Shown here: positions 39,742-50,374 of the stretch, piece after piece | Position numbering within the stretch: position 1 is the stretch's first letter | Layout: the number at the start of each line of letters is the position of its first letter | From: Actinomyces vulturis | Lineage (GTDB): Bacteria; Actinomycetota; Actinomycetes; Actinomycetales; Actinomycetaceae | Assembly: GCF_001687305.1 (NCBI RefSeq) | Contig: NZ_KV700385.1 | Location: 186,001 to 250,000 of the forward strand | DNA: 64,000 nucleotides | Direction of reading: 5' to 3' | The notes under the pieces: model-generated | Database searches by the model: none | Told to the model about the DNA's origin: nothing | What the model saw: only the letters and a program-made list of their open reading frames with translations | Made by a program: the position numbers and the translations under genes

Positions 39742-40476
39742 ATGGGTTGGATTGACGGCGGACTCTTAGGATTCGATACCGAGACCACCGGAGTAACTCC
39801 TACCCAAGAACGCCTGGTGACGGCTGCCTTGGTATGGCGCCCACCAGTTGAGAATCCAGGAACTGCTGACGCTGTTCGCCCCCATGATTATGAGAAGACA
39901 TGGCTGGCTGACCCAGGTGTTCCAATTCCTGAACAGGCCTCACGCGTTCATGGCATCACCACTGAGGTTGCCCAGCGTGATGGCCGCCCCGTGGAAGAGG
40001 TACTCGAAGAAGTAGCCAGTGAGTTAGCTTCTGCGATGAAGGCTCATGTACCGATTGTCGCCTTCAATGCCACCTATGATTTAACCCTCATGGAATGCGA
40101 ACTGGCGCGTCACGGCATGCCCACGATTGTTCAGCGCTGCGGAGGCGAACTGGGCCCTATCATCGATCCACTCGTCATTGACCGCAAGGTTGATCGATGG
40201 AGAAAAGGCAAACGCCGATTGGCTGATATGTGCGCTGCCTATCACGTCACCACCGGTGAAAATCTCCATACCGCCGAAGTGGATGTCACTGCGACATTAG
40301 ATGTTCTTGAAGCCATTTGCCGTACTCACCAGGATTTTTCCGCAATCCCTCTGAAGGACCTCAACGCCTGGCAGGAAAATGCTCACCGAGAGTGGGCCAC
40401 AGGCTTCAATGATTGGCTGGCACGCTCCAAGCCCGACAGCCAACCAACCAGCCTAAAATGGCCTCTAGTTCTCTAA
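39742..40476 (+). CDS. DEDDh 3'-5' exonuclease (DnaQ-like)
   Basis: The 244-aa protein has the exonuclease motifs ExoI GFDTETTGVTP, ExoII VAFNATYDLTLMECELARHG and ExoIII HTAEVDVTATLDVLEAI, giving the D-E-D-D set with the histidine of the DEDDh class. It is the stand-alone actinobacterial version, not attached to a polymerase. GAGGAG precedes the ATG. It sits between guaB3 and guaB, convergent with guaB through a very long palindrome. Confidence 0.93.
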   Translation: MGWIDGGLLGFDTETTGVTPTQERLVTAALVWRPPVENPGTADAVRPHDYEKTWLADPGVPIPEQASRVHGITTEVAQRDGRPVEEVLEEVASELASAMKAHVPIVAFNATYDLTLMECELARHGMPTIVQRCGGELGPIIDPLVIDRKVDRWRKGKRRLADMCAAYHVTTGENLHTAEVDVTATLDVLEAICRTHQDFSAIPLKDLNAWQENAHREWATGFNDWLARSKPDSQPTSLKWPLVL

Positions 40477-40493
40477 AAGTAGCGCCCCTTGTT

Positions 40494-40546
40494 GTTCAAT
40501 GACGTGGTGGCCTCCCTTTAAAAGGGAGGCCACCACGTCATTGAAC
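40494..40546. terminator. 53-base perfect palindrome between convergent genes
   Basis: Arms of 26 bp (40494-40519 and 40521-40546) match perfectly around a single central base. It lies 18 bases after the exonuclease stop and 15 before the guaB stop, so it can end transcripts from both sides. No long T-run follows. Confidence 0.85.
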
Positions 40547-40560
40547 AGTCAGAGAGTGCA

Positions 40561-42090
<1,530 letters not shown>

Positions 42091-42240
42091 TTAGGCCCAT
42101 AGGGGCATGGCACGCACCTTCGACACCGAAATGGTAAGCATGAAGCAGGGCATAACGTACCGCTCGGAAAGGAGCGCTAACGCGGATCCGGCTCTACGCG
42201 CTTGTCGTCACGGTCTTGCATACCAAGCGTCCGCCAGCGA

Positions 42241-42588
42241 TCAGATATCAAAGGACGGATTGTCCTGTATCGATGAAGATGATGGCGTCGTAGGCGCGAT
42301 GAAACGCGATACCTCACCTTGGTCAATGATGGCACGGCGTTCATCTTCACTGAGTCCACCCCACACACCGTACGGTTCATGCACAGTGAGTGCATGAGCG
42401 CGACACTGACGCAATACGGGGCAAGAGGCGCAGATAGCTTTTGCAGCATCATCACGGCGACGACGCGTCCCTCCACGTTCCCCTTCAGGATGGAAGAAGA
42501 GAGACGAATCCATGCCATGACATGCTCCTTGGTATTGCCAGTCCCACAGGTCCGCGATCGGACCCGGCAAACGTGACATCTCAGCCAC
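42241..42588 (-). CDS. WhiB-family iron-sulfur transcriptional regulator (WhiB2/WhmD/WhiD-like)
   Basis: WhiB proteins are small 4Fe-4S transcription factors unique to Actinobacteria that bind the primary sigma factor. The 115-aa protein has four cysteines in the expected layout (ACHGMD, then CASCPVLRQC), the FFHPEGERG segment and the GVWGG turn before a basic/acidic tail. This set is closest to the WhiB2/WhmD/WhiD branch involved in division and sporulation. I start at GTG 42588, preceded by AGGAGG; the longer frame would make the ribosome site coding. Confidence 0.93.
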   Translation of the reverse strand: MAEMSRLPGPIADLWDWQYQGACHGMDSSLFFHPEGERGGTRRRRDDAAKAICASCPVLRQCRAHALTVHEPYGVWGGLSEDERRAIIDQGEVSRFIAPTTPSSSSIQDNPSFDI

Positions 42589-42782
42589 CAGTCCCCTCCT
42601 CCTTCTTCGTGTCTTGCGCGGAATGGCCATAGATAGCCATGTTTTTATCTTTTATTAACTCCACGGTAGGCCCGGTAAGCATTTCTTTCAACAGATAGAG
42701 GCATTTACCCATCTTTATGACACTAAAGACAAGTAGTGTCGCAATAAGATGGATATTCCCTGATGAAATGCTGATAATACAA

Positions 42783-42815
42783 ATGGGGCGCACCAATAAA
42801 ATTGGTGCGCCCCAT
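42783..42815 (-). terminator. Terminator of groES
   Basis: Perfect 15-bp arms (42783-42797 and 42801-42815) with an AAA loop lie 45 bases after the groES stop. The adjacent 42640-42782 stretch upstream of whiB is A+T-rich and shows no clear gene. Confidence 0.8.
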
Positions 42816-42859
42816 AAGGGTTGTTCAGCGTATTTTCGCTAAACCAACGTGACGAAAAA

Positions 42860-43156
42860 TCACTTCTCCACAACGGCGAGAATGTCGCGAGCAGAGAGGA
42901 TGAGGAACTCCTCGCCGGCGTACTTCACTTCAGTGCCGCCGTACTTGGAGTAGATAACAACGTCGCCCACAGCAACGTCCATCGGAACGCGGTTGCCCTT
43001 GTCGTCAAAGCGGCCTTCGCCAACTGCAACAACCTTGCCCTCCTGGGGCTTCTCCTTGGCCGTATCCGGGATCACAAGGCCGGATGCAGTGGTCTGCTCA
43101 GCTTCAACAGTCTGAACAACAACTCGATCTTCGAGAGGCTTAATGGAGACCGACAT
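42860..43156 (-). CDS. groES: Co-chaperonin GroES (Hsp10)
   Basis: GroES caps the GroEL folding chamber. The 98-aa protein has the family start [43 protein letters not shown], the mobile loop and the end [35 protein letters not shown] terminator follows directly and no groEL lies downstream, so groEL must be elsewhere in the genome. The gene has a CIRCE operator at 43315-43341. Confidence 0.97.
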   Translation of the reverse strand: MSVSIKPLEDRVVVQTVEAEQTTASGLVIPDTAKEKPQEGKVVAVGEGRFDDKGNRVPMDVAVGDVVIYSKYGGTEVKYAGEEFLILSARDILAVVEK

Positions 43157-43299
43157 GGGGACCTCCCCTTCTGATGATGACGATTAGAAACTTGTGTCTC
43201 GCTTCAATGGTGATAGCAGTGCCGTCGCGGGGGTCACCTCATCACTCATCTGAAGGAGTGAACTTGACTGACGCTAAGCGTCGTTCAAGCGCTAGGAAA

Positions 43300-43341
43300 A
43301 ACCTACGCCACCAATTAGCACTCAGTCAATGCGAGTGCCAA
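43300..43341 (-). promoter_or_regulatory. groES promoter with CIRCE operator (HrcA site)
   Basis: The CIRCE element is at 43315-43341: TTAGCACTC, nine bases, GAGTGCCAA, one mismatch from the consensus inverted repeat bound by HrcA. On the minus strand TTGACT (43329-43324) and TAGGTT (43305-43300) are separated by 18 bases, so the repressor site covers the -35 box and spacer. The transcript would have an about 135-base leader. The remaining gap up to 43558 shows no gene. Confidence 0.85.
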
Positions 43342-43558
43342 TGAGTTGAAGATTCTTCGCCCAGGGTGATTTTTCTGCCCATTGATGCCACGGGATATAT
43401 CTCGACATGCTTAATCTCAAAAACGAACCAGATATTCCCCCTGATGAAAGCAATCAAACTTCTTCACGCAAAGCGGGCACAGGAAGTTTTGCATGTCACA
43501 ACAATCGCCTCCTCAGTTCAAGAAAAGCTGAACTATTTCCTGCAAGTAGCCCTAACTC

Positions 43559-44173
43559 TCAATTCTGTGCCCAATCCACAACACAGTCAGCCACTGCTTT
43601 CACTGCTGCTACTCGCTCACGTAGCCAGGCATTTACCCAACGCGAAGGAGTGGTATGAGGACGCGTATCAGTCACGCCATAGGCATCAATCCCTGCGCTT
43701 CGGCATAAGGCCACTGCACGTGGGGCGTGGTAGTCCTGCGTGACTACCAAGGCTTCATCAATTCCCAGCACATCGTGGGCCCGCACGCATGACGTATGAG
43801 TATCAATGGCTTGGTTGTCATCGATAAGCACAGACTCATCGACTCCTTGAGAGAGGGCATAAGCATGCATAGCTTGAACCTCAGCACCCCACGGCGCCTC
43901 ATCGTTACCAGTCAAGACCAGCGCGTCCACACGCCCAGCACGATAGAGGTCAATTCCGGTATCCATGCGGTAACGAAGCCAGTCAGTAAGAGTGCCATCA
44001 TGACGCAGTTGGGCGCCGAGGATAATAGCGACCGAAGCTTGGTGAGTGTCTTCGCGTGAAAACACAGGAACTACCCTGTGATGACTCATGGAATAGACCC
44101 ATGCGTTGCTACCGATGACGGCGCACGCACCGAGTGCTATGCACACACCCGCAAAGCGCATCATCATCCGCAT
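43559..44173 (-). CDS. SanA/YdcF-like DUF218 membrane-anchored protein
   Basis: The 204-aa protein has an N-terminal membrane anchor (MMMRFAGVCIALGACAVIGSNAWVY) and an extracytoplasmic DUF218 domain with AIILGAQLRHDGTLTDWLRYRMDTGIDLYRAG, LVLTGND, DDNQAIDTHTSCVRA and VTQDYHAPRAVALCRSAG. Members such as SanA influence envelope permeability and drug resistance, by an unknown reaction. I start at ATG 44173 with GAGGGGAGAGAG upstream. Confidence 0.9.
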   Translation of the reverse strand: MRMMMRFAGVCIALGACAVIGSNAWVYSMSHHRVVPVFSREDTHQASVAIILGAQLRHDGTLTDWLRYRMDTGIDLYRAGRVDALVLTGNDEAPWGAEVQAMHAYALSQGVDESVLIDDNQAIDTHTSCVRAHDVLGIDEALVVTQDYHAPRAVALCRSAGIDAYGVTDTRPHTTPSRWVNAWLRERVAAVKAVADCVVDWAQN

Positions 44174-44314
44174 GACTCTCTCCCCTCTGTGAAAATCCTG
44201 TGCCTTACACATGCCAACGCCACCTTATCTTGACGTCACTGTAATGCCACGATCCCGTCCCATTCATCAACGCGTCCCTCTTAAAACACCGATACGTGCC
44301 ATGATGGTCCCATC

Positions 44315-45565
44315 ATGGACATAACCTCATTCGCCCCGCTCTTAACATCACAGGGATGGCATTTTCTTCAGTCTCTTCCTCCCTATGGCAGCGAGGATCC
44401 ACTGACCCTAGCGACCCGACTGCGTGCCAACGGCCACTGCCCCGACCTGATCTCGGCAGCGCTCACGCAGTTACGTCTGCGAGCCAAGGCAGAGGAGAAA
44501 TTCGGTCCCTTCGCTCAATCCATGCTCTTTACTCCTGACGCCGTGGAGCAAGCTACCCGTCTAAGCGTAGCCGCCCGCCATGCTCAACGTTTCGCACAGT
44601 CGGGTTGTACCAAGGTCGCCGATGCGGGCTGCGGTATTGGTGGTGAGTCCATGGCTTTGGCGGGGATGGACATTCCAGTGCTAGCGATTGAACGCGATGA
44701 GGCAACCGCCGCCCTGGCCACGATTAACCTCATGCCCTTTCCACATGCTGAAGTCATCTGCGATGACGCCTTGAACGTTGATTACGTGGCTCGTGGCGTC
44801 GACGGCCTGTTCAGTGACCCAGCCAGACGCAGCAAAGGGCGGCGTATCACAGATCCCGAGTCGTGGCAGCCCGCCCTCTCTCAAGTCCTGGCTCTCCGCA
44901 AACAGGTACCCAACCTTGGTATCAAGGTTGCCCCTGGCATTGATTACTCTGCCCTACCCGAGGGTTCTCATGTCCAATGGGTGAGCGTGGCAGGTGATCT
45001 TCTCGAGGCAGATATCTGGTGCGGTGCTCTAGCCAATGAAGGTCCTGGACGCAGCGCGCTCCTGATCGACCGCGAGGGGCGAGGCAGCATCCTACGCGAT
45101 GAATCCGTCACCGACCCGTCCACTCCCCCGGTGATGGCCCGCCCCGCCAACGATGTGGGACGTTTCCTCTTCGAACCTGACGACGCCGTAGTGCGTGCTG
45201 GTCTTGTCTCTTACCTTGGCGCTCATTTAGGTGCCGCTCCCGTTGATGCGCAGATTGCCTATCTCACCGGAGATAAAGACGTGCCCGAGCAGTGGGAACC
45301 CTTCGTTCAAACCTTTGAGATCCTTGAGGTGCTCCCCACCACACAGAAAAAGATTGCTGCATGGGTGCGCAGTCATGACGTGGGCCAAGTAGAGATTAAG
45401 AAGCGTGGCGTGGATATTGACCCCACGAAGGTGCGTAAGTCTTTGCCGTTAAAAGGTTCAGAGTCACTGACGCTAATTTACACGCGCCTAAGTAAAAATC
45501 CGGATATGGACCCAGCCACTGCACCACGCGGCAAGAGTGTGGTCATTGCTGCGCGGCGTCGATAA
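44315..45565 (+). CDS. THUMP-like SAM-dependent methyltransferase
   Basis: The 416-aa protein has a SAM-binding motif VADAGCGIGGESMALAG near residue 108 and a catalytic-site-like SDPARRSKGRRITDPESW near 170. A C-terminal THUMP-like domain (about 330-410: WVRSHDVGQVEIKKRGVDIDPTKVRKSLPLKGSESLTLIYTRL) suggests an RNA substrate. It matches the actinobacterial class I methyltransferase with a THUMP_like domain; the exact base modified is unknown. It is convergent with tsaD, 12 bases apart. Confidence 0.9.
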   Translation: MDITSFAPLLTSQGWHFLQSLPPYGSEDPLTLATRLRANGHCPDLISAALTQLRLRAKAEEKFGPFAQSMLFTPDAVEQATRLSVAARHAQRFAQSGCTKVADAGCGIGGESMALAGMDIPVLAIERDEATAALATINLMPFPHAEVICDDALNVDYVARGVDGLFSDPARRSKGRRITDPESWQPALSQVLALRKQVPNLGIKVAPGIDYSALPEGSHVQWVSVAGDLLEADIWCGALANEGPGRSALLIDREGRGSILRDESVTDPSTPPVMARPANDVGRFLFEPDDAVVRAGLVSYLGAHLGAAPVDAQIAYLTGDKDVPEQWEPFVQTFEILEVLPTTQKKIAAWVRSHDVGQVEIKKRGVDIDPTKVRKSLPLKGSESLTLIYTRLSKNPDMDPATAPRGKSVVIAARRR

Positions 45566-45577
45566 TACCCACAAGAG

Positions 45578-46624
45578 TCAGTGAGCGACGGTGATAGACA
45601 GCGGCATACCTGACTGGGGGCCAAAGTCCAGGGGTGAAGGTGCCACGCCGGCACGGACGGCAGCGCTCCCCAAGGCGGCAATCTGTGCGCCATTATCTGT
45701 GCAGTAACGCAGAGGCGGGATGCGCAGGGTGATGCCAGCGGCTTCGCAGCGTTCTGCAGCGAGGGAGCGCAGGCGAGAGTTAGCGCTAAAACCGCCTCCT
45801 ACGACGAGAGTGTCGCAGTCATGGTCAAGGCAAGCCTGGACCGCCTTCGCAGTGAGGGAATCGTTGACTGCTTCGGAAAATGATGCGCACACATCTGCTG
45901 CAGGAACCTCTTCTCCTTGAGTCTGGAGGGTTTCCACGTAGCGGGCTACGGCGGTCTTGAGTCCTGAGAAGGAGAAGTCATAGCGGTGGCGGACTTTGTC
46001 CTTACCCGCGGCTAAGCCACGGGGGAAGCGGATGGCGTCCACGTTGCCTTGCTGGCTGAACTTGTCCACGTGCGGGCCGCCGGGATAGGGCAGACCGAGA
46101 AGGCGACCGACCTTGTCGAAAGCTTCGCCCGCGGCGTCATCCAGAGTGCCGCCAAGTTCCTTGACATCGGTGGCGATATTGGAAATGGCCAGCAGGTTGG
46201 AGTGACCGCCAGAGACGATGAGTCCCACAAAACGTTCGGGCAGCGGGCCATCAACGAGTTCATCCACTGCGAGGTGACCGATCACGTGGTTCACGCCGTA
46301 AATAGGCTTGTTGAGGGAAACAGCCAGAGCCTTGGCCGCACTAATACCAACTGTAAGTGAACCAATCAGGCCGGGGCCTGCACACACGGCAATCGCGTCC
46401 ACTTCACTGAGATCCACATTCGCTTTTGCGCAGGCAGCGTCAAGAGTAGGGATAAATGATTCAAGGTGTGCGCGGGAGGCAATCTCGGGAATAATGCCGC
46501 CAAAACGAGCATATTCATCCATAGAGGTAGCGGTAACGTCACCGAGGAGTTCGCGTCCGCGGACAAATGCCACGCCTGTTTCGTCGCAGGTGGATTCAAT
46601 ACCAAGAATTAACGGTTCACTCAC
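45578..46624 (-). CDS. tsaD: tRNA t6A37 threonylcarbamoyltransferase TsaD
   Basis: TsaD transfers the threonylcarbamoyl group to A37 of ANN-decoding tRNAs, with TsaB and TsaE. The 348-aa protein has the family start LILGIESTCDETGVAFV, the metal-binding NHVIGHLAV, the GPGLIGSLTVGISAAKALA and SGGHSNLLAIS motifs and GRLLGLPYPGGPHVDK. Its GTG is preceded at 7 nt by TAGGCT, suggesting a leaderless mRNA. It is separated here from rimI-tsaB-tsaE by sdhCAB. Confidence 0.97.
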   Translation of the reverse strand: MSEPLILGIESTCDETGVAFVRGRELLGDVTATSMDEYARFGGIIPEIASRAHLESFIPTLDAACAKANVDLSEVDAIAVCAGPGLIGSLTVGISAAKALAVSLNKPIYGVNHVIGHLAVDELVDGPLPERFVGLIVSGGHSNLLAISNIATDVKELGGTLDDAAGEAFDKVGRLLGLPYPGGPHVDKFSQQGNVDAIRFPRGLAAGKDKVRHRYDFSFSGLKTAVARYVETLQTQGEEVPAADVCASFSEAVNDSLTAKAVQACLDHDCDTLVVGGGFSANSRLRSLAAERCEAAGITLRIPPLRYCTDNGAQIAALGSAAVRAGVAPSPLDFGPQSGMPLSITVAH

Positions 46625-46716
46625 GTGCCCAAGCCTAGACCTTTCGCGCCTCTTCTTCGATTCCGTCGTTCGTCACAAACTTCTGCACACCGATAAAAAA
46701 AGAGTAAACATAAGAT

Positions 46717-47364
46717 ATGAGTAGTTCTAAGGGCACTACTGCCTGGTGGAATCCCGATTCACATTCGCTTGCCGGCGACGAGGATATGCGTGCTGGCACC
46801 CGCCCCCTGAATCTGGCCGAACTAATCGTGCGCTTGAGACTGCGCGATCGTGGCGATGTGGGCAGTGATATCACCCCGCATTTGCGCCACTTCTCGCGAT
46901 TGTGGGCTTCCGTGGTTGGCATCATCTCCGCCATAGTGTGTGCGTCGTATATTCCTGCAGCATCAAACGGACGCGACGTGGTGACACACTGGGGCGTGCA
47001 TGGGCCAGATGCTATGAGTTCTGGCTGGGGCATTCTCTTCACCCCCATTTTTCTCACCGTGATTATCGCTGTTTTTCTTCTGATCGGTGTAATTCCGTCT
47101 AATCGGGGATTCAGCGGTCAGTTAGGACTGATGCTCGTTCCTAGTGCAGCCGTTCTCCTCCTCATCATGGTTCTCGTTGCTCCATGGGTTCCGCTGCCAC
47201 AGTTCTTTGGCAGTTGGGGCGGATGGGGGACGCTTGCCATGTGTGTTCTGATCTTGCTGGGTGGTGCAGTGATCTGGGTAGCGATCGCACGGTCTATTCT
47301 TGCGTCCGCTTTAAAGATGCGTGAGCAAGCAGAGTTAGGAATAAACCTCTCTGCTGTCTCTTAA
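46717..47364 (+). CDS. DUF1648-type membrane protein
   Basis: The 215-aa protein has a hydrophilic N terminus of about 65 residues and four membrane helices (about 66-85, 105-130, 137-160, 173-198). The VTHWGVHGPDAMSSGWGILFTP segment fits the DUF1648 pattern found in SdpI-like and related membrane proteins. Function is unknown. A TAAACA box 6 nt before the ATG suggests a leaderless mRNA. An 8-bp tandem repeat begins 36 bases after its stop. Confidence 0.82.
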   Translation: MSSSKGTTAWWNPDSHSLAGDEDMRAGTRPLNLAELIVRLRLRDRGDVGSDITPHLRHFSRLWASVVGIISAIVCASYIPAASNGRDVVTHWGVHGPDAMSSGWGILFTPIFLTVIIAVFLLIGVIPSNRGFSGQLGLMLVPSAAVLLLIMVLVAPWVPLPQFFGSWGGWGTLAMCVLILLGGAVIWVAIARSILASALKMREQAELGINLSAVS

Positions 47365-47400
47365 CACAGCGGTATAGAACTCGTACCGATTAATCACCAG

Positions 47401-47502
47401 CCTACTTGCCTACTTGCCTACTTGCCTACTTGCCTACTTGCCTACTTGCCTACTTGCCTACTTGCCTACTTGCCTACTTGCCTACTTGCCTACTTGCCTA
47501 CT
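47401..47502. repeat. Twelve-copy 8-bp tandem repeat (CCTACTTG)
   Basis: CCTACTTG is repeated perfectly 12 times (47401-47496) plus six further bases (CCTACT). It lies between the stop of the DUF1648-type gene and the terminator of sdhB, outside any supported gene. Perfect identity suggests active copy-number change by slippage. Frames through it read PTCLLAYL repeats, because three units equal 24 bases. Confidence 0.95.
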
Positions 47503-47505
47503 GAG

Positions 47506-47554
47506 GAACGTAGTGGCGGGCATGGACTTTAAGTCCATGCCCGCCACTACGTTC
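47506..47554. terminator. 49-base perfect palindrome after sdhB
   Basis: Arms of 24 bp (47506-47529 and 47531-47554) match perfectly around one central T. It begins four bases after the 8-bp repeat and lies 33 bases downstream of the sdhB stop, between convergent genes. Confidence 0.85.
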
Positions 47555-47587
47555 ACAAATCAGCGTTTTGCCGCTATCACTGACCTA

Positions 47588-48361
47588 TCAGGAGTGAGCG
47601 ACAGTACCCTTCCAGCGGGCGCGACCGAGGTCGCGGTTAAGCTGGCTGATAGTGGTCAACGGAACGCTCTTGGGGCAGACAGCTGCACATTCACCGATGT
47701 TGGTGCATCCGCCGAAGCCTTCTTCATCATGCTGGTTAAGCATGTTCACCACGCGGTTAAGACGCTCAGGCTGACCCTGCGGAAGCAGGCCCAGGTGAGT
47801 GATCTTGGCGGCGGTAAAGAGCATGGCCGAAGCGTTAGGACATGCTGCCACACAGGCGCCACAGCCAATGCAAGCTGCTGCTTCGAAGGCGGCGTCAGCA
47901 TTGTCCTTGGGGACGGGTGCTGCGTGCGCTTCGGGGGCTGCGCCAGTATTGACGGAGATGTAGCCGCCGGCCTGAATGATGCGGTCCAGTGCGCTACGGT
48001 CAACGATAAGATCCTTGAGGACGGGGAAACCAGTAGAACGCCAAGGCTCGATGGTAATGGTGTCGCCGTCCTTGAAAGAGGGATCCTCTGCGATATGGCG
48101 CATGTGGAGCTGGCAGGTGGTAGAACGGATGGGGCCGTGAGCCATACCGTTAATCACCAGGCCGCACTGACCACAGATACCTTCGCGGCAGTCAGAGTCG
48201 AAGGCAACGGGTTCTTTGCCTTCCTGGAACAACTGCTCATTGAGCAAGTCCAGGACCTCGAGGAAACTCATATGCTCCTCGATGCCACTCATTGCGTACT
48301 CTTCGAAATGACCCTGGGCGTCCTTGTTCTTCTGACGCCAGATCTTCAACTTGATGTTCAC
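47588..48361 (-). CDS. sdhB: Succinate dehydrogenase/fumarate reductase iron-sulfur subunit
   Basis: SdhB carries electrons from SdhA to the membrane quinone through three clusters. The 257-aa protein shows the 2Fe-2S set [15 protein letters not shown] plus the later Cys in RSTTCQLHM, the 4Fe-4S set [12 protein letters not shown] and the 3Fe-4S set [12 protein letters not shown]. The GTG start overlaps the sdhA stop (GTGA). Confidence 0.97.
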   Translation of the reverse strand: MNIKLKIWRQKNKDAQGHFEEYAMSGIEEHMSFLEVLDLLNEQLFQEGKEPVAFDSDCREGICGQCGLVINGMAHGPIRSTTCQLHMRHIAEDPSFKDGDTITIEPWRSTGFPVLKDLIVDRSALDRIIQAGGYISVNTGAAPEAHAAPVPKDNADAAFEAAACIGCGACVAACPNASAMLFTAAKITHLGLLPQGQPERLNRVVNMLNQHDEEGFGGCTNIGECAAVCPKSVPLTTISQLNRDLGRARWKGTVAHS

Positions 48362-50358
48362 TTGTAACTCCGCTGCTTCAGTTCGATGTCGTTGTAAACG
48401 AGGTCTTCCTTGTGGAGGATGGGCGGCTGGTTTTCACCGGCCCATTCCCATGCAGCCACGTACAGGAACTCATCATCGTGACGCAGAGCCTCACCCTCGG
48501 GGGTCTGGGACTCAGCGCGGAAGTGACCACCACAGGATTCGCGGCGGTGCAGTGCATCGATACACATAAGTTCGGCCAATTCGAAGAAGTCAAGGAGACG
48601 TCCGGCCTTTTCAAGGGACTGGTTCAGTTCCATGGCTTCACCAGTGACCTTGCCGTGCTTCCAAAATTCTTCCTTCAGGGCGCGAATCTGCTTCACCGCT
48701 TCCTTCAGGCCTTCCTCGCGGCGTTCCATACCGCAGTACTCCCACATGATGCGGCCAAGGGCCATATGGAAGTCATCAACGGAGCGGTCACCCTTGAGGC
48801 TCATGAGGCGCTCGATACGGTCCTCAACGTCCTTCTTTGCCTGGGCAATTTCAGGGGCGTTGGGGTCAACCTTGCCTTCGCGCAGACGATCGGCGAGGTA
48901 ATCATTCATCGTGTCCGGAAGAACGAAGTAGCCGTCAGCCAGGCCCTGCATTAGTGCGGATGCACCCAAGCGGTTAGCACCGTGATCAGAGAAGTTGGCT
49001 TCACCTGCAACGAACAGTCCTGGAATAGAGGACTGGAGATCGTAATCCACCCATAGGCCACCCATGGTGTAGTGAACGGCGGGGTAAATACGCATCGGGA
49101 CTTCATAAGGATCATCACCGGTGATGCGCTGATACATCTCGAAGAGGTTGCCGTAGCGAGCGGAAACAGCTTCCTTGCCCAAACGGCCAATTGCTTCGGA
49201 GAAGTCAAGGTATACGCCACGGCGCATCATGCGCTCGTTACCCTGAGGATCGGTTTCCTTAATGGCAGGTCCAACACCGCGACCTTCATCGCACATGTTC
49301 TTGGCCTGACGGGAAGCAATGTCACGGGGGACAAGGTTACCAAAGGCAGGGTAGATGCGTTCGAGGTAGTAGTCGCGATCTTCTTCAGGAATATCACGGG
49401 GATCCTTGGAGCAATCTTCAGCCTTCTTGGGAACCCAGATACGTCCGTCGTTACGCAGGGACTCACTCATAAGGGTGAGTTTGGACTGGAAGTCACCGGA
49501 CTGCGGGATGCAGGTGGGATGAATCTGGGTGTAGCAGGGGTTACCGAAGTAGGCACCCTTGCGATGTGCACGCCAGATTGCGGTGCCATTGCAGCCCATA
49601 GCGTTGGTGGACAAGAAGAAAACGTTGCCATAACCACCGGTGGCCAGAACCACGGCGTCAGCGGTAAAGGTTTCGATTTCACCGGTGACCATGTCGCGGG
49701 TAACGATACCGGAGGCGTGACCGTCAACGACGATCAGTTCAACCATCTCGTGGCGGCGGTATTCCTTGACGGTACCGGCAGCGACCTGACGTTCAAGTGC
49801 CTGGTAGGCACCGATGAGAAGCTGCTGACCTGTCTGGCCACGGGCGTAGAAGGTACGGGAGACCTGCACACCACCGAAGGAGCGGTTGTCGAGAAGACCG
49901 CCGTATTCGCGAGCGAAGGGAACACCCTGAGCTACGCACTGGTCGATGATGTTGGCGCTAACCTCTGCCAGACGGTAGACGTTATCTTCACGGGAGCGGT
50001 AGTCGCCACCCTTGACGGTGTCGTAGAAGAGGCGGTAGACGGAGTCATTGTCGTTGCGGTAGTTCTTTGCAGCGTTGATACCACCCTGTGCAGCGATGGA
50101 GTGTGCACGGCGAGCGGAGTCTTGGTAGAAGAACACCTTGACGTTGTAGCCCTGTTCACCCAGTGAGGCGGCGGCCGCACCACCGGCCAGGCCAGAGCCA
50201 ACGACGATCACGTCGAGCTTACGGCGGTTGGCGGGGTTAACAAGCTTAGCGTTGAACTTGCGCTGTTCCCATCGGCGCTCGATGGGCACATCATGCGGGG
50301 CCTTGGTGTCAGCGATCTTTTCGCCGACAGTGTAGAGGCCGTCGATAATTTCAGTCAT
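48358..50358 (-). CDS. sdhA: Succinate dehydrogenase/fumarate reductase flavoprotein subunit
   Basis: SdhA oxidises succinate to fumarate using covalent FAD. The 666-aa protein has the Rossmann motif [22 protein letters not shown] near 50, the FAD-attachment histidine in [19 protein letters not shown], the active-site segments HPTCIP and [26 protein letters not shown], and [20 protein letters not shown]. It belongs to the type B enzymes that, with a single b-type subunit, often use menaquinone. It sits between sdhC and sdhB. Confidence 0.97.
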   Translation of the reverse strand: MTEIIDGLYTVGEKIADTKAPHDVPIERRWEQRKFNAKLVNPANRRKLDVIVVGSGLAGGAAAASLGEQGYNVKVFFYQDSARRAHSIAAQGGINAAKNYRNDNDSVYRLFYDTVKGGDYRSREDNVYRLAEVSANIIDQCVAQGVPFAREYGGLLDNRSFGGVQVSRTFYARGQTGQQLLIGAYQALERQVAAGTVKEYRRHEMVELIVVDGHASGIVTRDMVTGEIETFTADAVVLATGGYGNVFFLSTNAMGCNGTAIWRAHRKGAYFGNPCYTQIHPTCIPQSGDFQSKLTLMSESLRNDGRIWVPKKAEDCSKDPRDIPEEDRDYYLERIYPAFGNLVPRDIASRQAKNMCDEGRGVGPAIKETDPQGNERMMRRGVYLDFSEAIGRLGKEAVSARYGNLFEMYQRITGDDPYEVPMRIYPAVHYTMGGLWVDYDLQSSIPGLFVAGEANFSDHGANRLGASALMQGLADGYFVLPDTMNDYLADRLREGKVDPNAPEIAQAKKDVEDRIERLMSLKGDRSVDDFHMALGRIMWEYCGMERREEGLKEAVKQIRALKEEFWKHGKVTGEAMELNQSLEKAGRLLDFFELAELMCIDALHRRESCGGHFRAESQTPEGEALRHDDEFLYVAAWEWAGENQPPILHKEDLVYNDIELKQRSYK

Positions 50359-50374
50359 GGTATGTATCCCTCAC

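Noticed and set aside
42581-42796. Minus-strand 71-codon frame between groES and whiB
   Set aside because: It runs through the groES terminator and the whiB ribosome site and has no recognisable content.
47401-47502. CRISPR-like array
   Set aside because: The units are 8 bp and contiguous, with no spacers and no cas genes nearby; it is a simple tandem repeat.
47414-48367. Long plus-strand frame of 317 codons running through the CCTACTTG repeat and opposite sdhB
   Set aside because: It is the antisense shadow of sdhB, whose cysteine clusters and overlap with sdhA leave no doubt; the repeat merely supplies an open frame.
49072-50166. Plus-strand frame of 364 codons opposite sdhA
   Set aside because: It is an antisense shadow of a clear flavoprotein gene, with no family signature, ribosome site or sensible operon context. 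Similar shadows opposite atpD, atpA, guaB and glmS were dropped for the same reason.
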